Shown here: positions 15,753 through 24,163 of the stretch, piece by piece | How the letters are laid out: each line of letters opens with the position of its first letter | Position numbering within the stretch: position 1 is the stretch's first letter | NCBI RefSeq assembly: GCF_035982055.1 | Contig: NZ_CP108427.1 | Coordinates: forward strand, 1,364,001-1,428,000 | From: Streptomyces sp. NBC_01288 | GTDB taxonomy: Bacteria > Actinomycetota > Actinomycetes > Streptomycetales > Streptomycetaceae | DNA: 64,000 nucleotides | Direction: 5' to 3' | Program-made: the position numbers and the translations under genes | Notes under the pieces: generated by a model | What the model saw: the letters and a program-made list of their open reading frames with translations, nothing else | Databases searched by the model: none | What the model was told of the DNA's origin: nothing

Positions 15753-16338
15753 GACTGTCCGCCTGTCCGCCGCCGAGCAGTTCGAGGCGGGCCACCAGCT
15801 CCGCCGCCGTCGACTTGATCGTCTCCAGACCCGGCTTCCCCCACGGCCGCGGCTCCGTGTCGACGACACACACCGTGCCCAGCACCATCCCCGTGGAGTC
15901 GATGAGAGGCGCCCCCAGATAGGAGCGGATGCCGAACTCGTCGACGACCGGGTTGCCCGCGAACCGCGGATAGTCGCAGACGTCCTCCAGCACCAGCGCT
16001 TTACGTCGGACCACCACATGGGGGCAGAACCCATAGTCACGCGCCATCTGCCGGCCCACCTCGGGCTTGGCGTGCTCCCCTCCCGAGACGGGTCTGGGCA
16101 GGCCCACCCCGCCCGGAGTGTGCAGACCGGCGAAGAACTGCCGGTTCTCGTCGATGAAGTTGACCATGGCGTACGGCGCCCCGGTCAGGTCGGCGAGGTG
16201 GTCCGCGAAGGCGTCGAGCGCCGGGTCCGGGTGCGACCCGAGGCCCAGCCCGCGCAGCCTGCGCCGCCGTTGAGGCGCCTCCTTGTCCTCGGGCGTGAGC
16301 AGCAGACGACCTGCCGGACGCGGCGGGTCGTAGCTCAT
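15748..16338 (-). CDS. GAF-domain protein
   Basis: A 196-residue single GAF domain. Visible blocks are DALDAFADHLADLTGAPYAMVNFIDENRQFF (split by no gap; about 40-70), GFCPHVVVRRKALVLEDVCDYPRFAGNP and GIRSYLGAPLIDSTGMVLGTVCVVD. GAF domains bind small molecules (cyclic nucleotides, haem, tetrapyrroles); the ligand cannot be read from the sequence. It lies 60 bp downstream of cvnD on the same strand, so it is plausibly part of the conservon transcript as an accessory sensor. Its stop overlaps the TetR operator. Confidence 0.83.
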   Translation of the reverse strand: MSYDPPRPAGRLLLTPEDKEAPQRRRRLRGLGLGSHPDPALDAFADHLADLTGAPYAMVNFIDENRQFFAGLHTPGGVGLPRPVSGGEHAKPEVGRQMARDYGFCPHVVVRRKALVLEDVCDYPRFAGNPVVDEFGIRSYLGAPLIDSTGMVLGTVCVVDTEPRPWGKPGLETIKSTAAELVARLELLGGGQADSH

Positions 16339-16398
16339 GGGCGAACTCCGTCCGTGTGGACGTATGACATAGAGGAACTCCGTGGCGGTGTGCGGGGA

Positions 16399-17016
16399 TC
16401 ACATGTGGGCACCATGGCTCGGCGCGTGGGCCGGGGCGTGGGCGATGAGATGGCGTACGAGGGTCAGCAGGGTCTGGACGCCGGAACTGGAGATCCGCGC
16501 GTCGCAGCGGACGACGGGGATCCCGGGGTCGAGGTCTATGGCGGCACGCACCTCCTCGGGGTCGTAGCGGTAGGAGCCGTCGAACTCGTTGATCGCGACG
16601 ATGAAGCCGAGGCCGCGCTGTTCGAAGAAGTCGACGGCAGCGAAGCACTCCTCAAGGCGTCGGGTGTCGGCGAGGATGACCGCGCCGAGCGCGCCTTCGG
16701 ACAGTTCGTCCCACATGAACCAGAACCGCTCCTGTCCGGGCGTACCGAACAGATAGAGCACGTGTTCCGGGTCGAGGGTGATCCGGCCGAAGTCCATCGC
16801 CACGGTCGTCTCGACCTTGTTCTCGATGCCTTCGAGATCGTCGGTCGCGGCACTGACGGTGGTGAGCAGTTCCTCCGTGCTGAGCGGCGCGATCTCGCTC
16901 ACCGCGCCGACGAAGGTCGTCTTGCCGACGCCGAAGCCGCCCGCCACCAGGATCTTCAGTGCGGTGGGGAAGGGGTCGTGGCCACTCTCGTAGTCAGAGC
17001 TGTCGTCGTAGTCCAT
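16399..17016 (-). CDS. cvnD: Conservon GTPase (CvnD type)
   Basis: A 205-residue Ras-like GTPase of the Streptomyces conservon class. The P loop is VAGGFGVGKTTFVG (about 24-37), the G3 motif reads FGTPGQERFWFMWDEL, and the G4 motif is AINEFDGS (NEFD in place of NKxD). GAVILADTRRLEECF separates them. In other conservons the D protein binds membrane-associated CvnA, B and C and couples signals to development or secondary metabolism. Its start overlaps cvnC by 23 bp, so it is translated from the same message. Confidence 0.92.
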   Translation of the reverse strand: MDYDDSSDYESGHDPFPTALKILVAGGFGVGKTTFVGAVSEIAPLSTEELLTTVSAATDDLEGIENKVETTVAMDFGRITLDPEHVLYLFGTPGQERFWFMWDELSEGALGAVILADTRRLEECFAAVDFFEQRGLGFIVAINEFDGSYRYDPEEVRAAIDLDPGIPVVRCDARISSSGVQTLLTLVRHLIAHAPAHAPSHGAHM

Positions 17017-17371
17017 CGAGCACTGCCTCCAGAAGAGACCGGTCAGTGGGGTTGTGGTGGAACTCGGGTGGCTTGGTGGTCAGCGTCCCGCAGTCGACGA
17101 GGTCCGACAGCAGCACCTTGGTGACCGCCGCCGGCAGCTTCAGGTGGGCGGCGACCTCGGCGACCGAGACGGGCGCGCGGCACAGGTCGAGCGCCTGCGC
17201 GTGCTCGGGTCCGAGGTAGCCGAGGGGGGTGGCGCCGGTGGCCATCACCTGCGACAGGAGGTCGAGTGCGACGGAGGGCCGGGTGCGGCCGTTGCTGACC
17301 GTGAAGGGGCGCACCAGACGTCCGGCCGCGTCGTCCAACCAAGGCCCGTCGCCGGCCGTCGCCACGCTCAA
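16994..17371 (-). CDS. cvnC: Conservon DUF742 protein (CvnC type)
   Basis: 125 residues of the DUF742 family. Blocks: DAAGRLVRPFTVSNGRTRPS, LDLLSQVMATG, LGPEHAQALDLCRAPVSVAEVAAHLKLPAAVTKVLLSDLVDCG (a winged-helix-like region, about 57-98), and the closing DRSLLEAVLDGLRRQL. It belongs to the cvnABCD complex that links the sensor CvnA to the CvnD GTPase. It overlaps cvnB by 4 bp (ATGA type) and cvnD by 23 bp. Confidence 0.92.
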   Translation of the reverse strand: MSVATAGDGPWLDDAAGRLVRPFTVSNGRTRPSVALDLLSQVMATGATPLGYLGPEHAQALDLCRAPVSVAEVAAHLKLPAAVTKVLLSDLVDCGTLTTKPPEFHHNPTDRSLLEAVLDGLRRQL

Positions 17372-17802
17372 GGCCTCATCGCAGGTGATTCGACGGCGTG
17401 CTGCCGGGGCGCGGTCACGAGGTAGGGGCGGACACTCTTGACCAGCATCGACATCTCGTAGCCGAGGACTGCGGCGTCGGCCTCGCGGCCGGCGAGCACG
17501 GCGAGGCAGGTGCCGGAGCCGGCCGTGGTGACGAAGAGCAGCGTCGAGTCGAGTTCGACGACGACCTGCCGGACGTCTCCACCGTCACCGAAGCGGACGC
17601 CCGCGCTCCGGCCGAGGGAGTACAGCCCGGAGGCCAGGGCGGCCATGTGGTCGGCGCTGTCGGGGTCGAGCCCGTGAACCGACTTCACAAGCCCGTCGCA
17701 GGAGAGCAGGACCGCGCTGGTGGTGTGCGGTACGCGCTGCACGAGGCCGCTCATCAGCCAGTCGAGATCGGATACATGGCCGGTCGGCGCATCGCTCGCC
17801 AT
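17368..17802 (-). CDS. cvnB: Conservon roadblock/LC7 protein (CvnB type)
   Basis: 144 residues of the roadblock/LC7 fold: DLDWLMSGLVQRVPHTTSAVLLSCDGLVKS, then HMAALASGLYSLGRSAGVRF, then VVELDSTLLFVTTAGSGTCLAVLAGREAD. Roadblock proteins act as GTPase partners, here presumably for CvnD. The ATG at 17802 is preferred because AAGGAG lies ten bases upstream; an in-frame ATG at 17883 overlapping the cvnA stop would add a low-complexity Pro/Thr leader. It is followed by cvnC with a 4-bp overlap. Confidence 0.9.
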   Translation of the reverse strand: MASDAPTGHVSDLDWLMSGLVQRVPHTTSAVLLSCDGLVKSVHGLDPDSADHMAALASGLYSLGRSAGVRFGDGGDVRQVVVELDSTLLFVTTAGSGTCLAVLAGREADAAVLGYEMSMLVKSVRPYLVTAPRQHAVESPAMRP

Positions 17803-17879
17803 GGTGGATCGACTCCTTGGGGTACGAAGGTCTGCGGGAGCGCTGGTGGGGGTGCCCGTGGGGGTGGGGGCGTGCGTGG

Positions 17880-20087
17880 TCATCCGGCTGATGCGCTCCC
17901 GTCGTGCCGGGCGGCGAGGTCGTGGTCATGGCCGAGCACCTGCGCGTGCGCTTCGGTTATGGGGGACGCGTCCATGTGGGGGGCGAGGGTGAAACGGTCC
18001 GTGCCGGTGTGTGTACCCGGGCCTACGTCCGTCCCGGTGTCCGGTGTCGTGGGCTGAGCCGTGTAGCGGTGGAGTGCGGTGTCCATATAGCCGGAGCCCA
18101 TGTGTGTTGCTGACATGTGGGATTGCTCGTGCTCCACGGGGGACGGTTCCGGGGCGGACAGGTCCGCGTGGAGCGCGTTCACGTAGAGACCGCCCGTGTG
18201 GACTCCGGTCGTGTCGGCCCCGTTCGTGTGCGGGAACTCCGTGTGGTCCGACTCCATGTGCGGTGACGCCACATCGGCCCCGTCCAGCGGCACCTCCCCG
18301 TCCACCGCCTCCGCCGCCTCCATGTGCTGCTGCGCCTCCGCGAGGCCGATCCCCCGCTGGAAGGCGGCCATCAGGCCCGGGTCGTGACCGGCGGGGTCTT
18401 CGGAGTCGTGACGGGGTGTCGGGCCGTCGCGGAGTTGGGGCGCGATGTGTTCCTGGGCGCGGCGCCGGGGCAGTTGGGGCGGCTTGCCCATGGTGCCGCG
18501 TACCGCTCCGCCGCGCGGGACGGGCGCCGCGGTCACGTTCTCGGCCACGGTCCCCCGCTCGTCGGGACGGATACCGGGCACCGCTTCCAAGGGGTTGGCC
18601 CGCTCCGCGTGGGCGCCGCGCACGGGCAGCGGCACCGGTCCGGTGCCGTTCGGCCCCGCCGCGGCGGACGGTACGGAGTCCCGTCGTTGGTGCCGCCCCG
18701 GTGCCCCTGCCCCGCGCTGGTGCCGCCCCGGCGCGCCGGGAGCACCGGCCGGCGCCGACACGCCCTGCCCGACGGCGAGTTGACCGCCCTCGGTCCCACC
18801 CGGCACCTGCTGCGGCGGGACGAGCGGCTGCCCCCCGCCCAGGGTGTCCTGCGGCTGTCCTACGGCCCCGGGGGCGCCCGGTGCCGTACCCAACAGAGCT
18901 TGTGGCACCACGAGTACGGCCTGCACCCCGCCGTAGATGTTGGTCTGGAGGCGGACGTGGATGCCGTGGCGGCGGGCGAGTTGGGAGACCACGAACAGGC
19001 CGATGCGGCCGTCGGCCAGCAGGCTGGCGACGTTGACCTGGTCGGGGTCGGTGAGCAGGGCGTTCATCCGGCTCTGTTCGCCGGCGGGCATGCCGAGTCC
19101 GCGGTCCTCGACCTCGACGGCGAGGCCCGAGGTCACGAGGTTGACGCGGAGCAGTACTTGGGTGTGCGGGGCGGAGAACACCGTGGCGTTCTCGACGAGT
19201 TCGGCCAGCAGGTGGATCACGTCGGCGACGGCGTGGCCGCGCAGGGTGCCGTCGATCGGCGGCACGAGTTTGACGCGGGAGTACTGCTCGACCTCGGCGA
19301 TCGCGGAGCGCAGCACCTCGGTCATGGAGACCGGGTTGCTCCACTGCCGGCGGGAGACGGCGCCGCCGAGGACGGCGAGGTTCTCGGCGTGGCGGCGGAT
19401 GCGGGTGGCGAGGTGGTCGACGTGGAAGAGGCCCTTGAGCAGGTCGGGGTCCTCGATCTCGTTCTCCAGCTCGTCGAGGATGGAGATCTCGCGGTGCACG
19501 AGGGACTGGAGGCGCCGGGCGAGGTTGACGAAGACCTCGACCTTCTGTTCGCTGCCCGCCTGGCTGGAGAGCTGTGCGGCCGCGACGACGGCGGTGACGG
19601 CGCCGTCGTGCGCGTGTGCCAGGTCGGCGGCGAGGAGGTCGAAGTCGTCGGCGTCCCCGGGGGGCCTGCCGCGCGGCTTGCGCTGGGGCGGGCCCTCGCC
19701 GCGGCGCAGCGCCTCGACCAGGTCACGCAGTTCGGCCTCGCCGCGCGCGCTGCTGCGCCGCAGGGCGCCGATGCGGTCGCTGACGGAACCGGCGGCGCGG
19801 CCCGCGGCGACAGCGGCGATCAGGATGCCCGCGACCGTCACCGACGTGGCTCCGGTGAGGACGACCCAGAGGGTGAGGCTGGTCCGCGCTCCGGTGGAGC
19901 GGACGGTGAACAGGACGGCCGCGCTCGCGCTCAGCGCGACCGCGATGGGCGGCAGCACGGCGAGGCGCAGGAGTTGGGGGCGTATGTGCGTCTCGGGCAG
20001 TGCGGGCACGGGGCGGGCGGCCGGTCGCCCGTGCCGGCCGCCCTCACGGCGGTCTGCGCGGGCGGCCGGTGCACGGAGTTGAGACAT
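17880..20087 (-). CDS. cvnA: Conservon sensor histidine kinase-like protein (CvnA type) with His-rich tail
   Basis: About 735 residues. Two membrane helices (LLRLAVLPPIAVALSASAAV and LWVVLTGATSVTVAGILIAA, about residues 40-95) are followed by an atypical dimerisation region (HAHDGAVTAVVAAAQLSSQA...LVHREISILDELE). The HATPase domain has an N box (LLAELVENATVFS), EDRGLGM and GRIGLFVVSQLA. Then comes about 330 residues of disordered Pro/Gly/Gln-rich sequence. The last 150 residues hold about 16 histidines, with HM repeated five times. A short N terminus without the nitrate/nitrite-sensor domain makes it one of the smaller CvnA types. The ATG at 20087 follows GAGG. Confidence 0.9.
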   Translation of the reverse strand: MSQLRAPAARADRREGGRHGRPAARPVPALPETHIRPQLLRLAVLPPIAVALSASAAVLFTVRSTGARTSLTLWVVLTGATSVTVAGILIAAVAAGRAAGSVSDRIGALRRSSARGEAELRDLVEALRRGEGPPQRKPRGRPPGDADDFDLLAADLAHAHDGAVTAVVAAAQLSSQAGSEQKVEVFVNLARRLQSLVHREISILDELENEIEDPDLLKGLFHVDHLATRIRRHAENLAVLGGAVSRRQWSNPVSMTEVLRSAIAEVEQYSRVKLVPPIDGTLRGHAVADVIHLLAELVENATVFSAPHTQVLLRVNLVTSGLAVEVEDRGLGMPAGEQSRMNALLTDPDQVNVASLLADGRIGLFVVSQLARRHGIHVRLQTNIYGGVQAVLVVPQALLGTAPGAPGAVGQPQDTLGGGQPLVPPQQVPGGTEGGQLAVGQGVSAPAGAPGAPGRHQRGAGAPGRHQRRDSVPSAAAGPNGTGPVPLPVRGAHAERANPLEAVPGIRPDERGTVAENVTAAPVPRGGAVRGTMGKPPQLPRRRAQEHIAPQLRDGPTPRHDSEDPAGHDPGLMAAFQRGIGLAEAQQHMEAAEAVDGEVPLDGADVASPHMESDHTEFPHTNGADTTGVHTGGLYVNALHADLSAPEPSPVEHEQSHMSATHMGSGYMDTALHRYTAQPTTPDTGTDVGPGTHTGTDRFTLAPHMDASPITEAHAQVLGHDHDLAARHDGSASAG

Positions 20088-20535
20088 CGGCGTCCTCGTA
20101 CTGGTGCGTCGGACCGGTTGGTTCGCGCGGGGTGCGCGATTCGGGCATACGCCATCGCGGTGCCGGTCGAGAGAGCCGAAGAATTCGGCCCCACGTCGCC
20201 CGACGGACACTCACAGTAGTCGCCAACGCATCAGGTGCGGTGGGCAGTTGACAAACTCCCACGGGGAGCGTCCCGCTCTGGTATGAGGTCTCGTACGACA
20301 GACCGATAACCCCCTCGACCACACGCCAAAGAAGGACAAAGAATCGATCGTGCCTGATCGGAACCGGTCACGAACGGGCTTTGGGGCCCGAGGAGTTCAC
20401 CGCCACCCCGCCCCCGACGCTCGCTCCCCCCTCACCCAGCGGCGGACCGCGGAGGAGTTTCCCGGGATCTCGGTCGCCCTCGATCGCACCCCGGAACATG
20501 ACAGAAAGTGACCACGGCGGAGGCGTACGAGCGCG
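20088..20535. other. Intergenic region upstream of the conservon
   Basis: About 450 bp without a credible gene, between the cvnA start and the HxlR stop. It should contain the conservon promoter on the minus strand and the end of the HxlR message. A short hairpin-like CTCCC-ACG-GGGAG occurs near 20256-20268. A TTGACA at 20248 faces the plus strand but has no properly spaced -10. Confidence 0.45.
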
Positions 20536-20916
20536 TCAGGCGTCGAAGCGGCGGCGGGCGGCCTCGATGTGACCGAGGTATCGGTGGGTCCAGCCGCACA
20601 TGGCGTCGACGGTCGCCCGGAGCCCCTGGCCCGACTCGGTGAGGGTGTATTCCACGCGCGGCGGCACGGTGGGGTGCACGTCACGCTCCACCAGACCGTT
20701 GCGCTCCAGCATGCGCAAGTTCTGAGTGAGCATCTTGTGGCTGATGCCCTCGATCGCGTTCCGCAGCTCACTGAAGCGCAGGGTGCCTTCGCCGAGGGCC
20801 TCGATGATCAGGAACGCCCACTTGTTGGCGACGTCGGAGAAGATCTCCCGCGCCAACGAGTCCGCACGCCTCAGGTCCGCGTCCTCGGGCGAGTCGCTGA
20901 ACTGCTTGGTCACCAT
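20536..20916 (-). CDS. HxlR-family winged-helix regulator
   Basis: 126 residues with the HxlR/MarR-like winged helix: REIFSDVANKWAFLIIEALGEGTLRFSELRNAI, then GISHKMLTQNLRMLERNGLVERDVHPTVPPRVEYTLTESG (wing). Such proteins respond to oxidative or electrophile stress, usually through Cys; here the only cysteine is in DAMCGWTHRY near the C terminus. It is divergent from the RidA gene, with a 99-bp gap that holds two copies of GGTTCCNNAGTNACC. It probably controls itself and the RidA gene. Confidence 0.88.
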   Translation of the reverse strand: MVTKQFSDSPEDADLRRADSLAREIFSDVANKWAFLIIEALGEGTLRFSELRNAIEGISHKMLTQNLRMLERNGLVERDVHPTVPPRVEYTLTESGQGLRATVDAMCGWTHRYLGHIEAARRRFDA

Positions 20917-20918
20917 AA

Positions 20919-20987
20919 GGTTCCTCAGTCACCGAAAAGTGCGTTCTTCCAGGTCAGCGGCAACTCTCCTACGGTTCCCGAGTAACC
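20919..20987. promoter_or_regulatory. Twin GGTTCCnnAGTnACC sites in the HxlR/RidA divergent promoter
   Basis: Two 15-mers, GGTTCCTCAGTCACC (20919-20933) and GGTTCCCGAGTAACC (20973-20987), start 54 bp apart. Each is a loose palindrome with GGT/ACC ends. The first lies directly before the HxlR start codon and the second 28 bp before the RidA start. Paired sites of this kind fit binding by the dimeric HxlR protein. Confidence 0.6.
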
Positions 20988-21015
20988 ACAAGTGACCGAG
21001 AACGAGGTGGGCAGC

Positions 21016-21423
21016 ATGGCCGTCACTCTGATGAACCCCAGCGGATTGCCGCGGATCCCGGTGTACCGGCAGGTGTCGATCGCGACCGGGGCGAAGCTGG
21101 TCTTCGTCGCCGGCCAGGTCGCCTGGGACGCCGAGGGGGTCACGGTCGGCGAAGGCGACCTCGCGGCCCAGGTCGAGCGGAGCTATCTCAATGTCGGCAC
21201 CGCGCTGGCGGCGGTCGGCGCGTCCTTCGACGACGTGGTGAAGCTGACCGTCTACGTCATCGACTGGACCCCGGACAAGATGCCCTTGTTCCTGGAGGGG
21301 GTCGCCCGGGCCACCGCGAAGCTGGGAACCACGCCGATGGCGCCGGGCACGCTGATCGGCGTGGCGGCCCTGGACGTGCCGGACCATCTGGTCGAGGTCG
21401 AAGCCACCGCGATCATCGACTGA
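21016..21423 (+). CDS. RidA-family (YjgF/YER057c/UK114) protein
   Basis: 135 residues. RIPVYRQVSIATGAKLVFVAGQVAWDAEG, GDLAAQVERSYLNVGTALAAVGASFDDVVKLTVYVIDWTP and TPMAPGTLIGVAALDVPDHLVEVEATAII are the standard blocks of the trimeric RidA superfamily. The arginine that binds the carboxylate of enamine substrates (usually in C.R near the C terminus) is not visible here. This is therefore probably one of the Rid subgroups other than archetypal RidA, and deaminase activity is uncertain. GAGG lies eight bases before the ATG at 21016. Divergent from HxlR. Confidence 0.86.
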   Translation: MAVTLMNPSGLPRIPVYRQVSIATGAKLVFVAGQVAWDAEGVTVGEGDLAAQVERSYLNVGTALAAVGASFDDVVKLTVYVIDWTPDKMPLFLEGVARATAKLGTTPMAPGTLIGVAALDVPDHLVEVEATAIID

Positions 21424-21456
21424 GCAGAGCCGGCAGGTCAGGACTTCTTCGCCCTG

Positions 21457-22659
21457 TCAGCGTTCGTTCGCGAGGTCCAACTCTGCCGGAGCGGTGGTCG
21501 GCTTCGGTTCCGTCTCCACCGGCTTCGGGGTCCGCCACGGGTGGTCGATCGTTCCCCCGAAGGGCCGCCACCACGGGTCCGTCGCCAGGTCGCCGCCCGG
21601 TTCGAAGGGCTCGCCCGGCCTCGGTGTGGCCACGGCCTGGCCGGCCGCTTCGCCCTCGTCCGCGGTCCACTCGCCGGGCTCGGCCCACGGGTGCAGCGCC
21701 AGATTGAAGGTGCCCCAGTGGATCGGCAGCAGCACCCCGTGCGGCTGCCCGCCCTGGAGGTCGAGGTGGGCGCGCATGCCCTCCTCGGGCGTCATGTGGA
21801 TGTCGGGCCAGAACTCGCTGTACGCGCCGATCTGGATCATCGTGGCGTCGAACGGGCCGTGCGCGGCGCCGATGTCCTTGAAGCCCTCGAAGTAGCCGGT
21901 GTCGCCGCTGTGGTAGATCCGGTGCTCGTCACCGGCGACCACCCAGGAGGCCCAGAGGGTGTGCTGGGTGTTGCGCAGACCGCGGCCGCAGAAGTGCCGG
22001 GCCGGGGTGGCGGTCAGGGTGAGGCCGCCGACCTTGGTCTCCTCGTGCCAGTCCAGCTCGCGCAGCCGGTCGGGGGACACTCCCCAGTGCTCCAGGTGGG
22101 CGCCGACGCCCAGCGGCACGGCGAAGAGGGTGTCCGTGTCGGCCAGTGCCTTGATCGTGGGCATGTCCAGGTGGTCGTAGTGGTCGTGCGAGATGACCAC
22201 GACGTCGACCGGGCCGAGCGCGGCGATCGGCAGGGGCACCGGGTGCAGCCGCTTGGGTCCGGCGAACGGGAACGGGGAACAGCGCTCGCCCCAGACCGGG
22301 TCGAAGAGGACCCGGTGGCCGTCGATCTCCGCGAGCACGCTGGAGTGCCCCATCCAGGTCAGCCGCAGCCCGGTGGCGGCGGGCCTGGCCAGGTCGGCGA
22401 GAGTGGTGGCGTGCACCGGCAGCGTGCCGTCGGGGGCGCGGCGGGCGCGCTGCTCCTTGTCGAGGTAGGACTTGCCCATCCCGCGGATCGTGCCGCCGGA
22501 CGGGCGGACGTTCGTATTGCCCCCGGGGTTCTGGAACACCCCGTCCTTGAAGTGGGGGGATCTGCGGATGCGCGCCAGGCGCTCGCCGCTCGGCTCCACG
22601 CCGAAGGCAGCGGGCTGCAGCGCGCGGAGCCCGGAGCTCAGCGTACGGAATCCGGTCAC
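21457..22659 (-). CDS. Metallo-beta-lactamase-fold hydrolase (NAPE-PLD/RomA-like)
   Basis: A 400-residue enzyme. The metal-binding motif VVISHDHYDHLDMPTI (His-x-His-x-Asp-His), TPARHFCGRGLRNTQHTLWASWVV, YHSGDTGYFEGF and the late HWGTFNLALHPWAEPGEW are arranged as in the NAPE-phospholipase D/RomA branch, whose bacterial members are presumed hydrolases of phosphodiesters or related esters. The N-terminal 100 residues (ALQPAAFGVEPSGERLARIRRSPHFKDG) are also typical of this branch. No signal peptide is seen. It is divergent from the amino-acid dehydrogenase gene. Confidence 0.85.
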   Translation of the reverse strand: MTGFRTLSSGLRALQPAAFGVEPSGERLARIRRSPHFKDGVFQNPGGNTNVRPSGGTIRGMGKSYLDKEQRARRAPDGTLPVHATTLADLARPAATGLRLTWMGHSSVLAEIDGHRVLFDPVWGERCSPFPFAGPKRLHPVPLPIAALGPVDVVVISHDHYDHLDMPTIKALADTDTLFAVPLGVGAHLEHWGVSPDRLRELDWHEETKVGGLTLTATPARHFCGRGLRNTQHTLWASWVVAGDEHRIYHSGDTGYFEGFKDIGAAHGPFDATMIQIGAYSEFWPDIHMTPEEGMRAHLDLQGGQPHGVLLPIHWGTFNLALHPWAEPGEWTADEGEAAGQAVATPRPGEPFEPGGDLATDPWWRPFGGTIDHPWRTPKPVETEPKPTTAPAELDLANER

Positions 22660-22807
22660 GATGCCTCCAGGTCGGGTCGGTCAGGCTTTCCATTATGGTC
22701 GACCCCTGTGACAACGCCGCCGCATCGGCGTCACCGGGGCCGGTTTCCAAGGAAAGACCAAAGATCCGCGCCGGAGGTCGACGCCGCGGACGGAACCGGA
22801 CCTTCCG

Positions 22808-22869
22808 TTGACAGGACGCGGCACCCCTTCCGATACTGACTCGCTGTTCAGTACCTGTCATTCAGCACC
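22808..22869 (+). promoter_or_regulatory. Probable sigma-70-type promoter with direct repeats at the start site
   Basis: TTGACA (22808-22813), 18 bases, then GATACT (22832-22837). Transcription would start near 22845, just where two direct copies TTCAGTACC (22847) and TTCAGCACC (22861) occur 14 bp apart. The repeats would let a bound repressor block transcription of the dehydrogenase gene that begins at 22941. The TetR gene following that dehydrogenase is the obvious candidate. Confidence 0.55.
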
Positions 22870-22940
22870 GACCGTCCGGTACGCGCTCCCGTGCTCGTCC
22901 TGCCTGTACTCGCTGTCGGCCGGCGCCCCGAGGAGCCCGT

Positions 22941-24119
22941 ATGACCGCCCCTTTGATGTCGCTCACCTGGACCGACCACGTCACCGGCCGCCGGGGCTTC
23001 CTGGTCGTCGACCGGCTGGTGCGCGGGGTGTCCAGCGGCGGGCTGCGGATGCGGCCGGGCTGCACGCTCGACGAGGTGGCGGGGCTGGCCCGGGGCATGA
23101 CCATGAAAGAGGCGCTGCACTACGACCCGGAGGGCAGGTACATCCCCCTGGGCGGCGCCAAGGGCGGCATCGACTGCGATCCCCGGGACCCGGTGTCGTA
23201 CGGCCTCCTCGTGCGCTACCTGCGCGCCATGCGGCCGTACATCGAGAGCTTCTGGACGACGGGTGAGGACCTCGGGCTCAGCCAGGACCTGGTCGACCGG
23301 GCCGCCGCGGAGGCGGGGCTCGTGTCGTCGATCCAGGCCGTGTACCCGCTGCTCGACGACGAGGCCGCGGCGCGGCGGCGGCTCGCGGACGCCTTCGCGG
23401 TCGAGGTGGACGGCATCGGTCTCGACGAGCTGGTCGGCGGCTGCGGGGTCGCCGAGTCGGTGCTCGCGACGCTGGACCGGGCGGGCGTGCCGTACACGGG
23501 GACACGGGTCGCCGTACAGGGGCTGGGCACCATGGGCGGGGCCACGGCACGGTTCCTCACGCGCGCGGGGCTGTCGGTCGTCGCCGTCGCCGACATCAAG
23601 GGCACGATCGCGAACCCGGCCGGCCTCGACGTGGACGCGCTGCTCGCGGCCCGGGACACCTACGGCACCGTGGACCGCTTCGCGCTGCGCCCCGGCGACC
23701 TCGAACTCCCCGGCGAGGACTGGCTGGCCGTCGACGCGGAGGTGCTGGTTCCGGCGGCGGTGTCGTACGCGATCGACACCACGAACCAGCAAGGGATCAC
23801 CGCCCGCTGGATCGTCGAGGCGGCCAACATGCCCGTACTGCCCGAGGCGGAGGACCTGCTCTCCGCGCGCGGGGTCACCGTGCTGCCGGACGTGGTCGTG
23901 AACTCCGGGACGAACGCCTGGTGGTGGTGGACCCTGTTCGGCGACATCGGCGCCGACGCGGACGAGGCGTTCGCGCACACCCGGCGTTCGATGCGCGCCC
24001 TGATCGACCGGATGCTGGCCCGCGCGGACACCGACGGCACGACACCGCGCGCCGCCGCGCACGCCATCGTCGACGACCGGTTGCCGGTCATCGCGGAACG
24101 GTTCGGCTGGTACCGGTGA
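22941..24119 (+). CDS. Glu/Leu/Phe/Val dehydrogenase family protein
   Basis: 392 residues. The substrate-binding core reads GLARGMTMKEALHYDPEGRY then IPLGGAKGGIDCDP, with the Lys and GGAKGGI motif of oxidative amino-acid deaminases, followed by MRPYIESFWTTGEDLGLS. The Rossmann loop is VAVQGLGTMGGATARFL (about 194-210) followed by VAVADIKGTIANP. Enzymes of this family interconvert amino acids and 2-oxo acids with NAD(P)H. Which amino acid is used here cannot be decided by eye. A TetR gene follows 44 bp downstream, and a good promoter with direct repeats lies upstream. Confidence 0.85.
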   Translation: MTAPLMSLTWTDHVTGRRGFLVVDRLVRGVSSGGLRMRPGCTLDEVAGLARGMTMKEALHYDPEGRYIPLGGAKGGIDCDPRDPVSYGLLVRYLRAMRPYIESFWTTGEDLGLSQDLVDRAAAEAGLVSSIQAVYPLLDDEAAARRRLADAFAVEVDGIGLDELVGGCGVAESVLATLDRAGVPYTGTRVAVQGLGTMGGATARFLTRAGLSVVAVADIKGTIANPAGLDVDALLAARDTYGTVDRFALRPGDLELPGEDWLAVDAEVLVPAAVSYAIDTTNQQGITARWIVEAANMPVLPEAEDLLSARGVTVLPDVVVNSGTNAWWWWTLFGDIGADADEAFAHTRRSMRALIDRMLARADTDGTTPRAAAHAIVDDRLPVIAERFGWYR

Positions 24120-24163
24120 CGTACGGGACAGCACCCCTATGGGCAACGGATTAGGGTGACCGC

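Noticed and set aside
20248..20287. Plus-strand promoter TTGACA...TATGAG upstream of the conservon
   Set aside because: The spacer is 28 bases, too long, and no plus-strand gene follows.
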